Source of the DNA: Bacillota bacterium
GTDB taxonomy: Bacteria; Bacillota; Clostridia; Acetivibrionales; DSM-1351
Reading direction: 5' to 3'
Length of the DNA stretch: 64,000 nucleotides
Assembly (NCBI GenBank): GCA_023460955.1
Contig: JAEWOH010000050.1
Coordinates: 1-64,000, forward strand
The position numbers and the translations under genes are program-made. Shown here one piece after another: positions 37,274 through 45,775 of this stretch. The notes below the pieces were generated by a model. The model saw only the letters and a program-made list of their open reading frames with translations, was not told the origin of the DNA and did no database searches. Position 1 is the stretch's first letter. Every line of letters begins with the position of its first letter.

Positions 37274-38647
37274 ATGAAAAAAATTAGCTTAAAATCCATG
37301 TTAAATGATGATTCAAAAACCTTCTATAAATTAGCTTTTTCACTTGTAATACCGATGGCAATTCAAAACCTGATAAATGTTGGTGTTTCATCTATCGACG
37401 TTCTCCTGCTTGGAAGAATAAGTGAAACTGTTTTATCAGCAGCCTCTCTTGCAGGACAGGCACAATTTATCATGATGTTGATTTTCTTCGGTCTCACCTC
37501 CGGAGCTGCAGTATTAACGGCTCAATACTGGGGAAAAGGTGATAAAGAAAGCATTATTAAAATAATGGGAATATGTATGAGATTCTCATTAATAATATCA
37601 ATCTTTTTTACTGCGACTGTACTTATTTTCCCGTATCAGGTAATGAACATCTTCACGAATGAAAAAGATGTTATTGCCGAAGGTGTAAAATACCTTCGTA
37701 TCGTATCTTTCTCTTACATTTTTATGGCAATAACTATGATATATTTGAATGTTATGAGAAGCGTGGAAAGAGTAATAGTCTCAACGGTGGTATACCTTAT
37801 CTCATTAATATCAAATGTAATAATAGCGGTAATTCTTATATTTGGCCTTTTCGGACTTCCCAAGATGGGAATACAGGGTGCAGCTATTGCTACACTGTGT
37901 TCAAGAGGTTTTGAGCTTCTGAGCGTAATAATCTATGCCAGGAAATATAATGATGTTCTGCACTTTAAGCTTTCAAGCCTATGGGTGAGGGATAAATTGC
38001 TGTTTATGGACTTTTTGAAATATTCCATCCCCGTTACTTTAAATGAGCTTATGTGGGGTGCCGGAGTTTCTTTGAATGCAGTTGTTATAGGCCATTTGGG
38101 AAAAGCTGTTGTATCGGCAAACTCTGTTGCACAGATTGCCAGGCAGCTTGCTACAGTTATTGCCTTCGGCCTTGCCAATGCCACAGCTATTACTGTGGGA
38201 AAAGCCATAGGTGAAAATAACATTGAAACGGCTAAGGACTACTCAAAACGTTTTATTAATCTTAGTATACTGGCAGGAATAATGGGGGCAGTAATAATCC
38301 TGATCGCAAGGCCCATTACTATGTCAGTGCTGAACCTCCAACCCGTTACCAGAGGCTACCTATCGGTAATGATGTATGTAATGTCCTATTTTGTAATAGC
38401 GCAAGCTCTTAATACCACACTTGTTGTGGGTGTTTTCCGGGCAGGGGGCGATACTAGATTTGGGCTTTTCCTTGATGTATCTACTATGTGGGGCGGCTCC
38501 ATTCTGTTTGGTTTTCTGGCAGCGTTTGTTTTCCAATGGAGTGTACCAGTTGTTTATATCATTTTGATGAGTGATGAGATAATTAAGATACCGCTGACAC
38601 TGTGGCGCTTTAGGAGCCGTAAGTGGCTGAACAACGTGACAAGGTAA
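37274..38647 (+). CDS. MATE family multidrug/cation antiporter
   Basis: A 457-residue, 12-TM protein of the MATE (NorM/DinF) family, with duplicated MatE domains: 'KLAFSLVIPMAIQNLINVGVS...LGRISETVLSAASLAGQA' in the first half and 'YSIPVTLNELMWGAGVSLNAVVIGHLGKAVVSANS' in the second. It exports drugs or metabolites using Na+ or H+ gradients. I take the ATG at 37274 (MKKISLKSML); a TTG at 37244 extends it by ten residues. Neither has a strong SD, so the start is uncertain. A small membrane protein follows by 50 bp. Confidence 0.9.
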   Translation: MKKISLKSMLNDDSKTFYKLAFSLVIPMAIQNLINVGVSSIDVLLLGRISETVLSAASLAGQAQFIMMLIFFGLTSGAAVLTAQYWGKGDKESIIKIMGICMRFSLIISIFFTATVLIFPYQVMNIFTNEKDVIAEGVKYLRIVSFSYIFMAITMIYLNVMRSVERVIVSTVVYLISLISNVIIAVILIFGLFGLPKMGIQGAAIATLCSRGFELLSVIIYARKYNDVLHFKLSSLWVRDKLLFMDFLKYSIPVTLNELMWGAGVSLNAVVIGHLGKAVVSANSVAQIARQLATVIAFGLANATAITVGKAIGENNIETAKDYSKRFINLSILAGIMGAVIILIARPITMSVLNLQPVTRGYLSVMMYVMSYFVIAQALNTTLVVGVFRAGGDTRFGLFLDVSTMWGGSILFGFLAAFVFQWSVPVVYIILMSDEIIKIPLTLWRFRSRKWLNNVTR

Positions 38648-38697
38648 ACTGCCGGATTTATTTCTGGATTGTAAATAATATTCATTGGGGTGTAGCT

Positions 38698-39255
38698 ATG
38701 AAAGCTCTTTTAGAGAGAAAGTGGATAATTGTTCTAATTATCAGCATTATTATACTTTTAATAATAAATAATGTTTATCTATATAAACAAAACACTGAGC
38801 TAAAGAATGAAGCAATTGATAACATGAAGGACGAATGGTATCAAGTATATCGCTTGACAGAAAATATGGATAAATACTATATCAAGAACAATTTCAAAGA
38901 TCCTGAAAAGTTTAGGTGGTATGTAAGCCAGACCTGCCAACATTTCAGAATGACAGGAAAACCAAATGAGTTAACTGTTAATATGGGTGATCTGCTTATA
39001 CAGGCTTACGATCAGCTGTATTCTGATTTAACTAATACCGAAGAGACTTTGAATAAGGAAAAAGCAACACAAATCTTTACTGGTATCAATCAGGAATTGA
39101 TGTCAATAAGTAAAGACATTCTAGATATGCAGGATAATGATAGAAAAAAACTTGTAGATACATCCTCTTCTGAGTTTATAGACATGAATATACGAGTTAA
39201 AAAAGCAGCTGAAAAATATATAAAAATGGTAGATGATTATTATAGGGAAAAGTAA
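38698..39255 (+). CDS. Membrane-anchored coiled-coil protein of unknown function
   Basis: A 185-residue protein, not recognised. It has an N-terminal TM ('WIIVLIISIIILLIINNVYLY', about residues 8-28), then a helical, charged domain (about 30-185) with heptad-like stretches such as 'LNKEKATQIFTGINQELMSISKDILDMQ'. It is a likely extracytoplasmic helical protein. The ATG at 38698 has GGGGTG 5 nt upstream; the reading from 38623 overlaps the transporter gene. It is co-oriented with and 50 bp after the MATE gene. Confidence 0.72.
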   Translation: MKALLERKWIIVLIISIIILLIINNVYLYKQNTELKNEAIDNMKDEWYQVYRLTENMDKYYIKNNFKDPEKFRWYVSQTCQHFRMTGKPNELTVNMGDLLIQAYDQLYSDLTNTEETLNKEKATQIFTGINQELMSISKDILDMQDNDRKKLVDTSSSEFIDMNIRVKKAAEKYIKMVDDYYREK

Positions 39256-39279
39256 TACTAAAGCCTATTTATAAATTTG

Positions 39280-39714
39280 CTATTTTATTATAGGTTTAGC
39301 CTTTATCTCCAGCAATTTAATTATCTCATTTACTTCAGCTTCCGAAAACGGCCTATAGGAGATCCACCCTCCCTCCCCGCAGGGATATTTCTGTCCCCAG
39401 AGCTCCAAAGTTTTAGGGAGATAACTGTTTATATTCTTTTCAAATATTTCTTTACCTTTTCCGTTTATCTGTAGTAATACAGTGAAAGCTTCTCTTTCAA
39501 AAAACAGGTAACAAAGATGTTTGGTTTTATGAGCATATTTATACCCCCAGCCATAATTGTTTCCAAAGGGAAATCTAAGTTCTCTTGCCAGGTCATACCT
39601 GTTTTGAAGATTGCTTTCAAAAATACTTGCAAGCTGAGAAATCCTCTCCCCCATAAAAGTCGTAATATCTTGCTCTGTAGGCATTACTTCTTTATTAAGC
39701 ATTCTTTCATACAT
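39280..39714 (-). CDS. DUF3788-family protein
   Basis: A 144-residue protein matching the DUF3788 pattern: 'FPFGNNYGWGYKYAHKTKHLCYLFFEREAFTVLLQI' (about residues 49-84) and 'GEGGWISYRPFSEAEVNEII' at the end. It probably has a YdhG-like fold; function unknown. SD GGAG. It follows a lipoprotein gene by 58 bp on the same strand. Confidence 0.75.
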   Translation of the reverse strand: MYERMLNKEVMPTEQDITTFMGERISQLASIFESNLQNRYDLARELRFPFGNNYGWGYKYAHKTKHLCYLFFEREAFTVLLQINGKGKEIFEKNINSYLPKTLELWGQKYPCGEGGWISYRPFSEAEVNEIIKLLEIKAKPIIK

Positions 39715-39772
39715 AATGTACTTCTCCTAACACTTATACTAATTCTTTTATCTGTTTAAAAAATTCAAAGAA

Positions 39773-40369
39773 TTATTTGATAAACTCCTCCATATCAAAA
39801 TCTTCTCCCAAGTCCTTTACCTCTTTTCCATTTTCATCTACAAGAAAATTATGATCATAGGAGCCTCCACCTTTTAGGTATCTGTGCTGATTAACAATCA
39901 GGTAACCAGTGTAGGGTCCTTTGGATATAACAGCTACAAGATTTCCGGGACAGAGATAATTTTCCTTTTTGGTTTTTACCTCAACCACATGGACAGCACC
40001 AGAGGTAACCCATGCTTCGGTTTCAAAGTATACCTTTGTTTTATCTGGAGAAAATTCTGCTTTCCTAATTTCTCCGATATTTTTCTCCGGCTCTTCGTTA
40101 GGCTTAGCAGTTACCAATTTTTCTTGCCTACCGTCGGGATATTTTACCCACAGCTCATCGTTAATGATGTTCTCATCTGTGGACTTGAGTATTATTTCAT
40201 ATTTGGGGGCTAATGAGGACGAAGCTGTTTCTGCAACAACCTTTATATCACTGTCGACAGCAGTAGTTTTATTAGCTGTAGAATTGGTACACCCTGGAAA
40301 GAGCAGAACAGTTGCCAGAAATATGTATGCAACGATTGTTAAGTGTATATATTTTTTATAACTTTTCAT
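39773..40369 (-). CDS. Lipoprotein of unknown function
   Basis: A 198-residue protein with an N-terminal signal and lipobox 'ATVLLFPGCTNS', so it is tethered to the membrane outer face by Cys27. A short Ser/Thr linker precedes a beta-rich domain ('EIILKSTDENIINDELWVKYPDG', 'SPDKTKVYFETEAWVTSGAVHVVE', 'LKGGGSYDHNFLVDENGKEV'). It somewhat resembles beta-propeller-like/DUF1344-type domains, but I cannot name a family. SD GAAAGG. Confidence 0.8.
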   Translation of the reverse strand: MKSYKKYIHLTIVAYIFLATVLLFPGCTNSTANKTTAVDSDIKVVAETASSSLAPKYEIILKSTDENIINDELWVKYPDGRQEKLVTAKPNEEPEKNIGEIRKAEFSPDKTKVYFETEAWVTSGAVHVVEVKTKKENYLCPGNLVAVISKGPYTGYLIVNQHRYLKGGGSYDHNFLVDENGKEVKDLGEDFDMEEFIK

Positions 40370-40512
40370 TTTGAATTGCCTTTCTCTGCTTTAATTGAAT
40401 TACTCTTTTTCAATGCCATCCTTGGTATAAAAATACAATAATTACATTATTACTATAACCCGCAAAAAAAGTTTGTCAATTGTTTTTATCCATAATTTTC
40501 TACTATTCCCTA

Positions 40513-40541
40513 TTTACAATGTAAATTCCATATGTTATATT
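40513..40541 (+). promoter_or_regulatory. Promoter of the GntR/ABC operon
   Basis: TTTACA (40513-40518), 17-bp spacer, TATATT (40536-40541). Confidence 0.75.
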
Positions 40542-40543
40542 GT

Positions 40544-40567
40544 GGTTAGTGAGTTAAATCATTAACC
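40544..40567 (+). promoter_or_regulatory. Operator-like inverted repeat at the transcription start
   Basis: GGTTAGTGA / TCATTAACC, one mismatch, separated by GTTAAA (24 bp). It directly follows the -10, in the place and with the AT-rich dyad shape expected for a YtrA-type repressor site. Confidence 0.6.
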
Positions 40568-40597
40568 CAATAACCAAAAAAGGAGGCAGCATTATAC

Positions 40598-40954
40598 TTG
40601 AATAACGAAAAACCCATTTTCATTCAGATAATGGAGATGATTGAAGATGATATAATTACCGATGTCTACAAAAATGACGACTTAATTATTTCAACCACCC
40701 AGATTTCAAAGTTGCTTTCAGTCAATCCGACAACTGCAGTCAAAAGTGTTAGTCTCCTGACGGAAGCAGGTATTCTGTATAAGAAAAGAGGTATAGGAAT
40801 GTGCGTGACAAAGGAAGCAAAATCAATAATCCTCCAGAAGAGAAAAAAAGAATTCTTAACAAACACAATAACTTCGATGTTATCCGATGCCAGGAAGCTT
40901 GGAATTTCAAAGGAGGATATTATAAATATGATAAAGGAGAATGGTAATGATTAA
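40598..40954 (+). CDS. YtrA-like GntR family transcriptional regulator
   Basis: A 118-residue short GntR regulator of the YtrA class: the winged-helix 'QISKLLSVNPTTAVKSVSLLTEAGILYKKRGIGMCV' and a short C-terminal helix for dimerisation. YtrA proteins repress linked ABC transporter operons, here the two genes that follow. The start is a TTG with AAAGGAGG upstream. The next gene starts 8 bp inside this one. It probably binds the dyad at 40544. Confidence 0.9.
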   Translation: MNNEKPIFIQIMEMIEDDIITDVYKNDDLIISTTQISKLLSVNPTTAVKSVSLLTEAGILYKKRGIGMCVTKEAKSIILQKRKKEFLTNTITSMLSDARKLGISKEDIINMIKENGND

Positions 40955-41801
40955 GTTTTCTAATGTAACAAAAGAATATCGTAACACTATAGCTTTGGAT
41001 AACATAAACCTTGAAATCAGCGAAAACAAAATATACTGCCTGCTTGGCAGAAATGGTGCGGGTAAAACAACCTTTTTAAAGCTTATTGCCGGTCATATTC
41101 CTGCAACCAAGGGCTATGTGTCGGTAAACGGTAGAAGGGTATCCACCTTTGATATGCCTGATTGCGTAAACTTTATTGAAAGCAGAGCCAAACATTTTAA
41201 TATGCCTGTTGGAAAGCTTCTGGAGCTGGCATATAATCTTCAGCCTGAACTTGATATAGAGTACGCTAAAGATATGATGAGAAAATTTAAGCTTGATAAA
41301 AACAAAAAATACAAACAGCTATCTTTCGGTATGCAGACTATGTTTACGACACTGCTGAGTCTTGCAAGCAAAGCAAAAGTAGTTATTCTTGACGAACCTG
41401 TTCTGGGTTTTGATGCTATAATGCGTGAAAGATTTTATGAAATGCTTCAGGAAAGCTTTGAATACTGTCCAAGAATTATTATTGTTTCAACCCATCTGAT
41501 TGATGAGATATCAAGGGTAGCTGAAGATATCATAATAATTGATGAAGGCTCTATAATTCTTCATTCAAGTATGAATGATATTGATGAAAAAGCGTATTCG
41601 TTAACTGGTCCCAGCGGCGAAGTTAAAAGTGCTGTTAAAGAACTTAAGGTCATCGGTGAGAAAAGCCTTGGCGGTTATACAACTGCTTATGTATTCGGTC
41701 AGAGAATATCACCTTCAGGTAATCTAAAGCTTCAGTCCCTTGGCCTTCAGGAGTTTTTTGTAAATATAGTCGGTGGAGGAGAAGATAAAAATGAGTATTA
41801 A
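40947..41801 (+). CDS. ABC transporter ATP-binding protein (YtrB-like)
   Basis: A 284-residue ATPase with Walker A 'LLGRNGAGKTTFLKLIAGH', Walker B 'AKVVILDEPVLGFDAIMRER' and H-loop 'IIIVSTHLIDEI'. The ABC signature is degenerate: 'YKQLSFGMQTMFTTLLSLAS' (LSFGM instead of LSGGQ), as in other YtrB-like subunits. GGAG is 7 nt before the ATG at 40947; the ATG at 40941 abuts the SD. Co-translated with the regulator and the permease. Confidence 0.92.
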   Translation: MIKFSNVTKEYRNTIALDNINLEISENKIYCLLGRNGAGKTTFLKLIAGHIPATKGYVSVNGRRVSTFDMPDCVNFIESRAKHFNMPVGKLLELAYNLQPELDIEYAKDMMRKFKLDKNKKYKQLSFGMQTMFTTLLSLASKAKVVILDEPVLGFDAIMRERFYEMLQESFEYCPRIIIVSTHLIDEISRVAEDIIIIDEGSIILHSSMNDIDEKAYSLTGPSGEVKSAVKELKVIGEKSLGGYTTAYVFGQRISPSGNLKLQSLGLQEFFVNIVGGGEDKNEY

Positions 41802-42486
41802 TCTAAAAAGTGTGGGTGCAATTACCCGTATAAATTTTGTAAAGACAACCTGGATTGCGTACTTAGTAGCCATTTTATGTTTTTTAAGTTCATTAATTCA
41901 ATCATTTGTTTATTTTTTAATAGATCAGGAGGGCGCTTCACAAACAGGCGAAGGCAATAATTTACTTTTGGCGCTAATACTGGCAGCTATTCTGATACCT
42001 GCTGTTAACTTCCGGAAAATAATAAATCTCAATGGCAAAAAAGTGGACTTTTTTTGGGCCAGCCTAATAAATTACGCCATCCTTGCAGGAATCATATCCT
42101 TAACTGTTACTACTTTGAATCTTACAATTGACAACATCCTTGGGACTAGAGTCGAAATTCTTGATATAATAAATATATTTGGCTGGACTAATAATGGGTT
42201 ACTGTTTACATTCCTCAGACAGTTCGCTTTTTATATGCTGCTTGCAGTCACTATTCATACTCTGACTGCAATCCAGACCTTCTGGTGGGGTTGGGTGACA
42301 GACCTCATTCTTGTGGCAATTATCAGTGTTTTTACACCAATTGAAATGTTACGAAAACTGTTGGTTGCATTCTTTAATGTTATTATTTTCAATCCTAATC
42401 CCATACCCCACATTGCTGTTTGTGTTGCTCTTGCCGCAGTTATTTATTCACTAAACATACCTATATTAAGCAGGAAGAAGATATAA
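41791..42486 (+). CDS. ABC transporter permease subunit (six-TM)
   Basis: A 231-residue integral membrane protein with about six TM helices ('WIAYLVAILCFLSSLIQSFVYF', 'LLLALILAAILIPAVNF', 'WASLINYAILAGIISLTVTTLN', 'QFAFYMLLAVTIHTLTAIQTFW', etc.). There is no strong family match; it plays the YtrC/D role. The start MSINLK at 41791 overlaps the ATPase gene by 11 bp and has GGAGGAG upstream. Confidence 0.85.
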   Translation: MSINLKSVGAITRINFVKTTWIAYLVAILCFLSSLIQSFVYFLIDQEGASQTGEGNNLLLALILAAILIPAVNFRKIINLNGKKVDFFWASLINYAILAGIISLTVTTLNLTIDNILGTRVEILDIINIFGWTNNGLLFTFLRQFAFYMLLAVTIHTLTAIQTFWWGWVTDLILVAIISVFTPIEMLRKLLVAFFNVIIFNPNPIPHIAVCVALAAVIYSLNIPILSRKKI

Positions 42487-42497
42487 ATGTCAATACA

Positions 42498-42546
42498 ACC
42501 AAGGCTGCCGTATAAGGATTATGGTTTTTGCGGCAGCCTTTTGGTT
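42498..42546 (+). terminator. Bidirectional terminator between the ABC operon and yibE/F gene
   Basis: 10-bp perfect stem AAGGCTGCCG / CGGCAGCCTT with a 20-nt loop. It overlaps the last codons of the converging gene. Confidence 0.85.
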
Positions 42547-43700
42547 AAAGCACTGATAATTTTGATTTGATAGGTTTTATCGTTTCCTCTTGTAAACATT
42601 ATCCCCGATACTATAGCTGTAAGGGGAGCAACAGCTACCAATCCAAAACTTCCTACAAGAGTATGGAATATTTCTGCAGAAACATACTTTAAATTTAATA
42701 TATTTATTACCGGCGTTCCCTGTGCCATAAATACCATCAACAGCCCGATAAAACCGCCGGAATAAGCAAGAAGCAGAGTAGTTGTCATTGTTCCCATTAC
42801 AACCTTACCTATATTAAAACCTGATTTTATTGCCTCTTTTGCTGTAATATCAGGCTTTTTCTCTACTAGCTCATGTACTGCAGCAGAAATATCAACAGCA
42901 ACATCCATAAGCGCACCGGAAGAAGCAATAAACGTTGCTGCTATAAATATATCCGTCAGGTTTAAATGTCCATAGCCGGAGTAAAGCAAACTTTCAGAAA
43001 ATGCCATCACTGCTCCATGTATCTTAAAAAAATGACCGAAAATAGCTGCTAATATACAGCTTAGAATTGTGCCTGATAGAGAACCTGTAATGGCAGCAAA
43101 TGATTTTTTATTATATCCGCCAACTAACAAAATAATGGAAATAGTAAGGAAAGCTACAATAAAAAGTGAAATCCATATCGGATTCCAGCCTTTTAGAAGT
43201 GCAGGCACCAACACCTTCCATAAAACAACTACTGATAAGACAAAGGAAAGAATAGCTTTAGCTCCTGTCCAACCTGCAAAGGCAACAAGTAGAATAATAA
43301 ACCCTAGAAAAAGGATTAGTTCAAGATTAATCCTGTAGTGATCAATAAGTGTGATATACTTTATTTTGTCACCATCAAAATCTACCACAGCTAAAGCCTT
43401 ATCTCCCGGTACAAATATTTTATCCATCTCAAGCTTGCCTATAAGGTTATTTGTTGCATCGGCAGTGATTCCCTTAAATCTCCCGTTAATTATCCTGACG
43501 GTACATTTTTGTTCACCCTGTTTAATTATTCCCGTATCATAGAGATTCATATTGTTGGTTTCAATAACTTTTACAACTGCCCTTACACTATCGTTGTAAA
43601 CTGTAGAATTAAAACCGGTTGGCAACAGACATAGAATTATTATGAGTAAAAGTACTGCCAGCGCTGCAACTCTATTAGTGTTAAAAATTTTTCCAAACAT
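42519..43700 (-). CDS. YibE/F family membrane protein
   Basis: A 393-residue multi-pass protein. After an N-terminal TM comes a beta-rich extracytoplasmic domain ('VKVIETNNMNLYDTG...'), then about eight TM helices. 'IAATFIASSGALMDVAVDISAAVHELVEKKPD' and 'IGKVVMGTMTTTLLLAYSGGFIGLLMVF' are the conserved YibE/F core. Its role is unknown; transport or lipid functions are speculative. Its 3' end overlaps the terminator at 42498. Confidence 0.88.
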   Translation of the reverse strand: MFGKIFNTNRVAALAVLLLIIILCLLPTGFNSTVYNDSVRAVVKVIETNNMNLYDTGIIKQGEQKCTVRIINGRFKGITADATNNLIGKLEMDKIFVPGDKALAVVDFDGDKIKYITLIDHYRINLELILFLGFIILLVAFAGWTGAKAILSFVLSVVVLWKVLVPALLKGWNPIWISLFIVAFLTISIILLVGGYNKKSFAAITGSLSGTILSCILAAIFGHFFKIHGAVMAFSESLLYSGYGHLNLTDIFIAATFIASSGALMDVAVDISAAVHELVEKKPDITAKEAIKSGFNIGKVVMGTMTTTLLLAYSGGFIGLLMVFMAQGTPVINILNLKYVSAEIFHTLVGSFGLVAVAPLTAIVSGIMFTRGNDKTYQIKIISALTKRLPQKP

Positions 43701-43779
43701 TGGCTCTTTCCCTTCTATTTTCTAGTTAACAGCCCATTATTGTTTATTTGTATTGTGTATTTGTATAGTTTACAGTTAA

Positions 43780-43814
43780 ACCGCTATACTGCAGAAATAT
43801 GAAAGTATAGCGGT
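43780..43814 (-). terminator. Terminator of the alkaline phosphatase gene
   Basis: 11-bp perfect stem ACCGCTATACT / AGTATAGCGGT, 13-nt loop, weak T tract (TTTAACTG) on the minus strand. Confidence 0.65.
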
Positions 43815-43863
43815 CTATGTTATTTATTGAAATTCAATATAAAATTTTATAAGAACTATGAAA

Positions 43864-45399
43864 TTACTTAACTTTAGTTATTGCCGTCAATTTCTTGTTA
43901 ATATCAGTATCGTCGTATACTCCGTTGAACAGTTGATAGCCTGCTCCGATGGCATACACAGGCACGGGCAATCCGGAGTGAGAATAAGTCGAAAAGTTGA
44001 TGCCCGCTTTGTTATCCAGAATATGATTGCAGGTTACAGTAAAAGGTTCATATGAGCCGTAAAGTAAATAATCCGATTCGGTATTCGTTACCTTTGAAGC
44101 ACTCATTGATTTTCGCAAAGCATCTCTTAGCCTCACCATTTCATAATCGGTCAATACCATTTGAGGAGACTTACCTGCCTCAGCATCGGTTGGTGCAATA
44201 AGTCCGTAAGAGCTTTTTATTTGCGGAAGCAAATCCTCAAGTTTAGCAGCAGCAGGCTTCGTTTTCTCCTTGTATGCTGCAATCAATTTATCAAATTCCA
44301 CATACGATTTTGTTTGCTTTTCAAGCTTTTCAAAAAATGTCGAATACTCAGTACCTGCAAAGCCTATGCTCATGCCTCCTGTTTCATGGTCTCCGGTAAC
44401 AATTATAAGAGTTTCCTCGGGATGCTGCTCATAAACCTTTATTGCTTCCTTGACCGCATCATTTAAAGCCATGGTATCATGAATTGCAGCTGCAGCATCA
44501 TTTGCGTGACATGCCCAGTCTATCTTTCCGCCTTCAACCATCATAAAATACCCGTTTGGATTATCAAGAACCTCTATTCCTTTACGAACAAAATCTGCAA
44601 GACTAAGCTGTTCAGCTTTACGGTCTATTTCATAGGGCATGGAGTAACCGTCATTGGAAGATGATATTGCCGTAGGTTCGATTGCAAGAACTTTCCCAGT
44701 ATTTTTGTTAAGGCTTAAGATTTCTTCTTTAGATTTGACTATTTTATAGCCGTTTTTTCTTGCCTGTTCCAGAATGTTAATCGGATTTGATACATTGGCT
44801 TTTATCCCGTCAGGGTCAAGAAAGTATCCTCCTCCAAAATAATCAAAGTTACTGTTTACTAGCTGGGATGCTATATTGTAATAATTACCTCTGGAGCCTT
44901 CATTAGCATAAAAAACAGCTGGGGTCGCATGATCCAAAGTAACAGAGGTTACTATTCCGATCTTGTAGCCAGCTTTTTTAAGTTTTTTAGTAATAGGCTC
45001 ATAGCTTGTTTTCTTGGCAGGGTCCATATTAATTATGCCACCATAAGTTTTATACCCTGAGGCCAGGGCTGTTCCGGTTGAAGCCGAATCAGGTATAAAG
45101 GATTCTGCATCAAAAGTATCTGCACTTCCTACACCGGGAAATCTGGTAAAATCCAAAGTTTTTATAGCAGGAGTTCCCTTACTGCTCGTATTACCCAAAT
45201 ACATTTGAGTTGAACTTATTTGTGGTGAACTCATGCCATCACCGATAAATAGAAATACATATTTTGGTGCATTCCCTGAATAAGTATTTTTCGTTGAGTA
45301 GATCGATGTATGCGCTGATACAAGGCCCCCAAGGAAAGCAACACTTATGAATACTACAACCAACAATAGTGATGAAATGGCAGCTATTCTTTTTTTCAT
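43864..45399 (-). CDS. Alkaline phosphatase
   Basis: A 511-residue secreted phosphomonoesterase. Signal peptide (about 1-29), then metal/nucleophile motifs 'KYVFLFIGDGMSSPQISSTQ' (Asp), 'PDSASTGTALASGYKTYGG' (nucleophile Ser), 'TSVTLDHATPAVFYANEGSR' (His), 'FMMVEGGKIDWACHANDAA' and 'LIIVTGDHETGGMSIGF' (Asp, His), and a C-terminal His in 'YSHSGLPVPVYAIGAG'. It releases phosphate outside the cell. SD CGGAGG. A PhoP-box-like repeat lies upstream at 45475. Confidence 0.93.
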   Translation of the reverse strand: MKKRIAAISSLLLVVVFISVAFLGGLVSAHTSIYSTKNTYSGNAPKYVFLFIGDGMSSPQISSTQMYLGNTSSKGTPAIKTLDFTRFPGVGSADTFDAESFIPDSASTGTALASGYKTYGGIINMDPAKKTSYEPITKKLKKAGYKIGIVTSVTLDHATPAVFYANEGSRGNYYNIASQLVNSNFDYFGGGYFLDPDGIKANVSNPINILEQARKNGYKIVKSKEEILSLNKNTGKVLAIEPTAISSSNDGYSMPYEIDRKAEQLSLADFVRKGIEVLDNPNGYFMMVEGGKIDWACHANDAAAAIHDTMALNDAVKEAIKVYEQHPEETLIIVTGDHETGGMSIGFAGTEYSTFFEKLEKQTKSYVEFDKLIAAYKEKTKPAAAKLEDLLPQIKSSYGLIAPTDAEAGKSPQMVLTDYEMVRLRDALRKSMSASKVTNTESDYLLYGSYEPFTVTCNHILDNKAGINFSTYSHSGLPVPVYAIGAGYQLFNGVYDDTDINKKLTAITKVK

Positions 45400-45474
45400 A
45401 AAACACCTCCGGAATTGATATTAATTTGTACAACTTTATAATAATTAACTATTTTTAAAAGGATATTCAACCTG

Positions 45475-45491
45475 TGTTAATTATTAGTTAA
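45475..45491 (-). promoter_or_regulatory. Candidate PhoP box upstream of the alkaline phosphatase gene
   Basis: TTAACT, 5 bp, TTAACA on the minus strand, matching the TT(A/C)ACA-N5 direct-repeat pattern. It lies about 30 bp before a TATTAT -10 with no good -35. Phosphate-controlled activation is inferred. Confidence 0.4.
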
Positions 45492-45512
45492 CCGCTCTAA
45501 TTTTTAACAATT

Positions 45513-45543
45513 AAAAAAAAGGGTATACCTTAGGTATCCCTCT
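45513..45543 (-). terminator. Terminator after the 37-residue peptide gene / thi operon
   Basis: Stem GGGATACC / GGTATACCC with one bulge and a 3-nt loop, followed by eight T on the minus strand. Confidence 0.85.
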
Positions 45544-45585
45544 TTAAATTCGTCATATATTAAGTTATGCAAATAAGCGGTTGGT

Positions 45586-45699
45586 TTACAGTCCGTCGTT
45601 TAATATCTTGACGGCTTTTGTTCGTTTTAATGCAATAACTACAACCGCTACTGCAACCAGCAAACCTGCCAGTGCCAACTTTCTAACATTTGTTTTCAT
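45586..45699 (-). CDS. 37-residue single-TM peptide (unlisted small ORF)
   Basis: Reads MKTNVRKLALAGLLVAVAVV..., with one hydrophobic helix (about residues 8-24) flanked by basic residues and a charged tail ending LNDGL. AAGGAG lies 9 nt before the ATG, and the stop is followed 45 nt later by a strong terminator. It sits 76 bp after thiE on the same strand, so it is either the last gene of the thi operon or a separate unit. No family recognised. Coding status is supported by SD plus terminator, not by homology. Confidence 0.6.
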   Translation of the reverse strand: MKTNVRKLALAGLLVAVAVVVIALKRTKAVKILNDGL

Positions 45700-45775
45700 C
45701 TTCTGATTCTCCTTAATAATTTTTATATAACTACTCTTATTTAAAAACATAAAGTTTGTCAGCTGGATTATTTAA

